Source: DAOUBA01 sp034432855 (GTDB lineage Bacteria > Chloroflexota > Anaerolineae > B4-G1). Taken from it: a stretch of DNA of 21,231 nucleotides. Where the stretch lies: the NCBI GenBank assembly GCA_034432855.1, contig DAOUBA010000036.1, positions 1-21,231 on the forward strand. Reading direction: 5' to 3'. Below the pieces are notes generated by a model that saw only the letters and a program-made list of their open reading frames with translations, made no database searches and was not told where the DNA came from. Below, piece by piece: positions 20,843-21,231 of the stretch. Every line of letters begins with the position of its first letter. Position 1 is the stretch's first letter. Position numbers and translations under genes: made by a program.

Positions 20843-21231
20843 ATGTCTGACCTACCTATCCGTCAACCGGCCGTGGCCGGTCAATTCTACCCCGGCAACC
20901 CCGATACGCTACGGCGCGACATCCGTACCTACCTGGACGAAGCCACGTTGCCCGACGACCTGGGCGCCGTCCACGCCGTGATTGCTCCGCACGCAGGCTA
21001 TATCTACTCGGGCCCCATCGCCGGTTATGCCTTCAAGGCGCTGGCGGCGCTGCCTCCGAAAAGGTGGACCGTCTTTCTGCTCGGCCCGGCCCATCGCGTG
21101 TACTTTCGGGGCGTGGCCCTGGGAAATTTCTCGGCCTTCCACACGCCGCTGGGCGATGTGCCGGTCGCCGTGGAGCGCATCGAAGAGATGCTGGCCCGCT
21201 CGCCGCTCTACACCCGCGCTCCGCAGGCCCA
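20843..21231 (+). CDS. amrB: AmmeMemoRadiSam system protein B (Memo-like), partial
   Basis: The frame is open from ATG 20843 to the window edge (129 full codons). It begins SDLPIRQPAVAGQFYPGNPDTLRRDI and continues with VIAPHAGYIYSGPIAGYAF and LLGPAHRVYFRGVAL, the conserved start and metal or active-site region of Memo-like proteins. A Shine-Dalgarno CGGAGG (20831-20836) precedes it. Its partner amrS lies 1.7 kb upstream, across the restriction-modification genes. The 3' part lies outside the window. Confidence 0.93.
   Translation, partial: MSDLPIRQPAVAGQFYPGNPDTLRRDIRTYLDEATLPDDLGAVHAVIAPHAGYIYSGPIAGYAFKALAALPPKRWTVFLLGPAHRVYFRGVALGNFSAFHTPLGDVPVAVERIEEMLARSPLYTRAPQA

Overview
The window looks like a chromosomal segment of a GC-rich bacterium (about 60% GC by eye). 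I infer Chloroflexota (Anaerolineae-like) from the protein mix: a membrane-linked Cas4-like nuclease, a DUF3467 protein, a translin-like protein, ROK kinase and AmmeMemoRadiSam proteins, and paired short Wzz proteins with a BY-kinase-like ATPase. Near-consensus sigma-70-type promoters (TTGACA-N17-TAnnnT) occur throughout. No tRNA, rRNA or CRISPR array was seen. The lineage is an inference and is not proven by any single gene.

Layout. (1) 89-2250, minus strand: a stand-alone PEP-synthase-type ATP-grasp protein downstream of a KaiC-like protein that has lost its P-loop. (2) 2384-4954: a GntR/FadR-type regulator with its own promoter and possible operator, then an FMN-binding glutamate-synthase-type oxidoreductase and a strong terminator. 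(3) 4953-5620: ssb, whose leader carries a 108-bp palindromic element. (4) 5629-8369: DUF3467, translin-like and Cas4-like membrane nuclease genes in a tight run, followed by a LmbE-type deacetylase. The nuclease gene is interrupted by three copies of a 16-bp tandem repeat that add two in-frame stops. (5) 8374-9117, minus strand: a VapBC-type toxin-antitoxin pair with a palindrome filling its promoter spacer. (6) 9148-16560: a surface-polysaccharide cluster (RmlD-like reductase, three glycosyltransferases, two Wzz-like proteins, BY-kinase-like ATPase) with a small-protein/nucleotidyltransferase pair and rnhB embedded in it. (7) 16561-16940: a gene-free, hairpin-rich region containing a 166-bp element with 15-bp inverted ends and 6-bp flanking direct repeats. 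(8) 16997-17971: a ROK sugar kinase. (9) 18154-21231: amrS and amrB of the AmmeMemoRadiSam set, separated by an AT-richer type II restriction-modification pair that looks newly acquired.

The strongest threads for novelty are: the DUF3467/translin/Cas4-like operon with its repeat-broken nuclease; the P-loop-less KaiC-like and solo ATP-grasp pair; two families of short palindromic elements (A: 2272-2366 and 12492-12642; B: 5002-5109 and 16674-16839); several short-unit tandem repeats near gene starts; and the restriction-modification insertion inside the amr locus.
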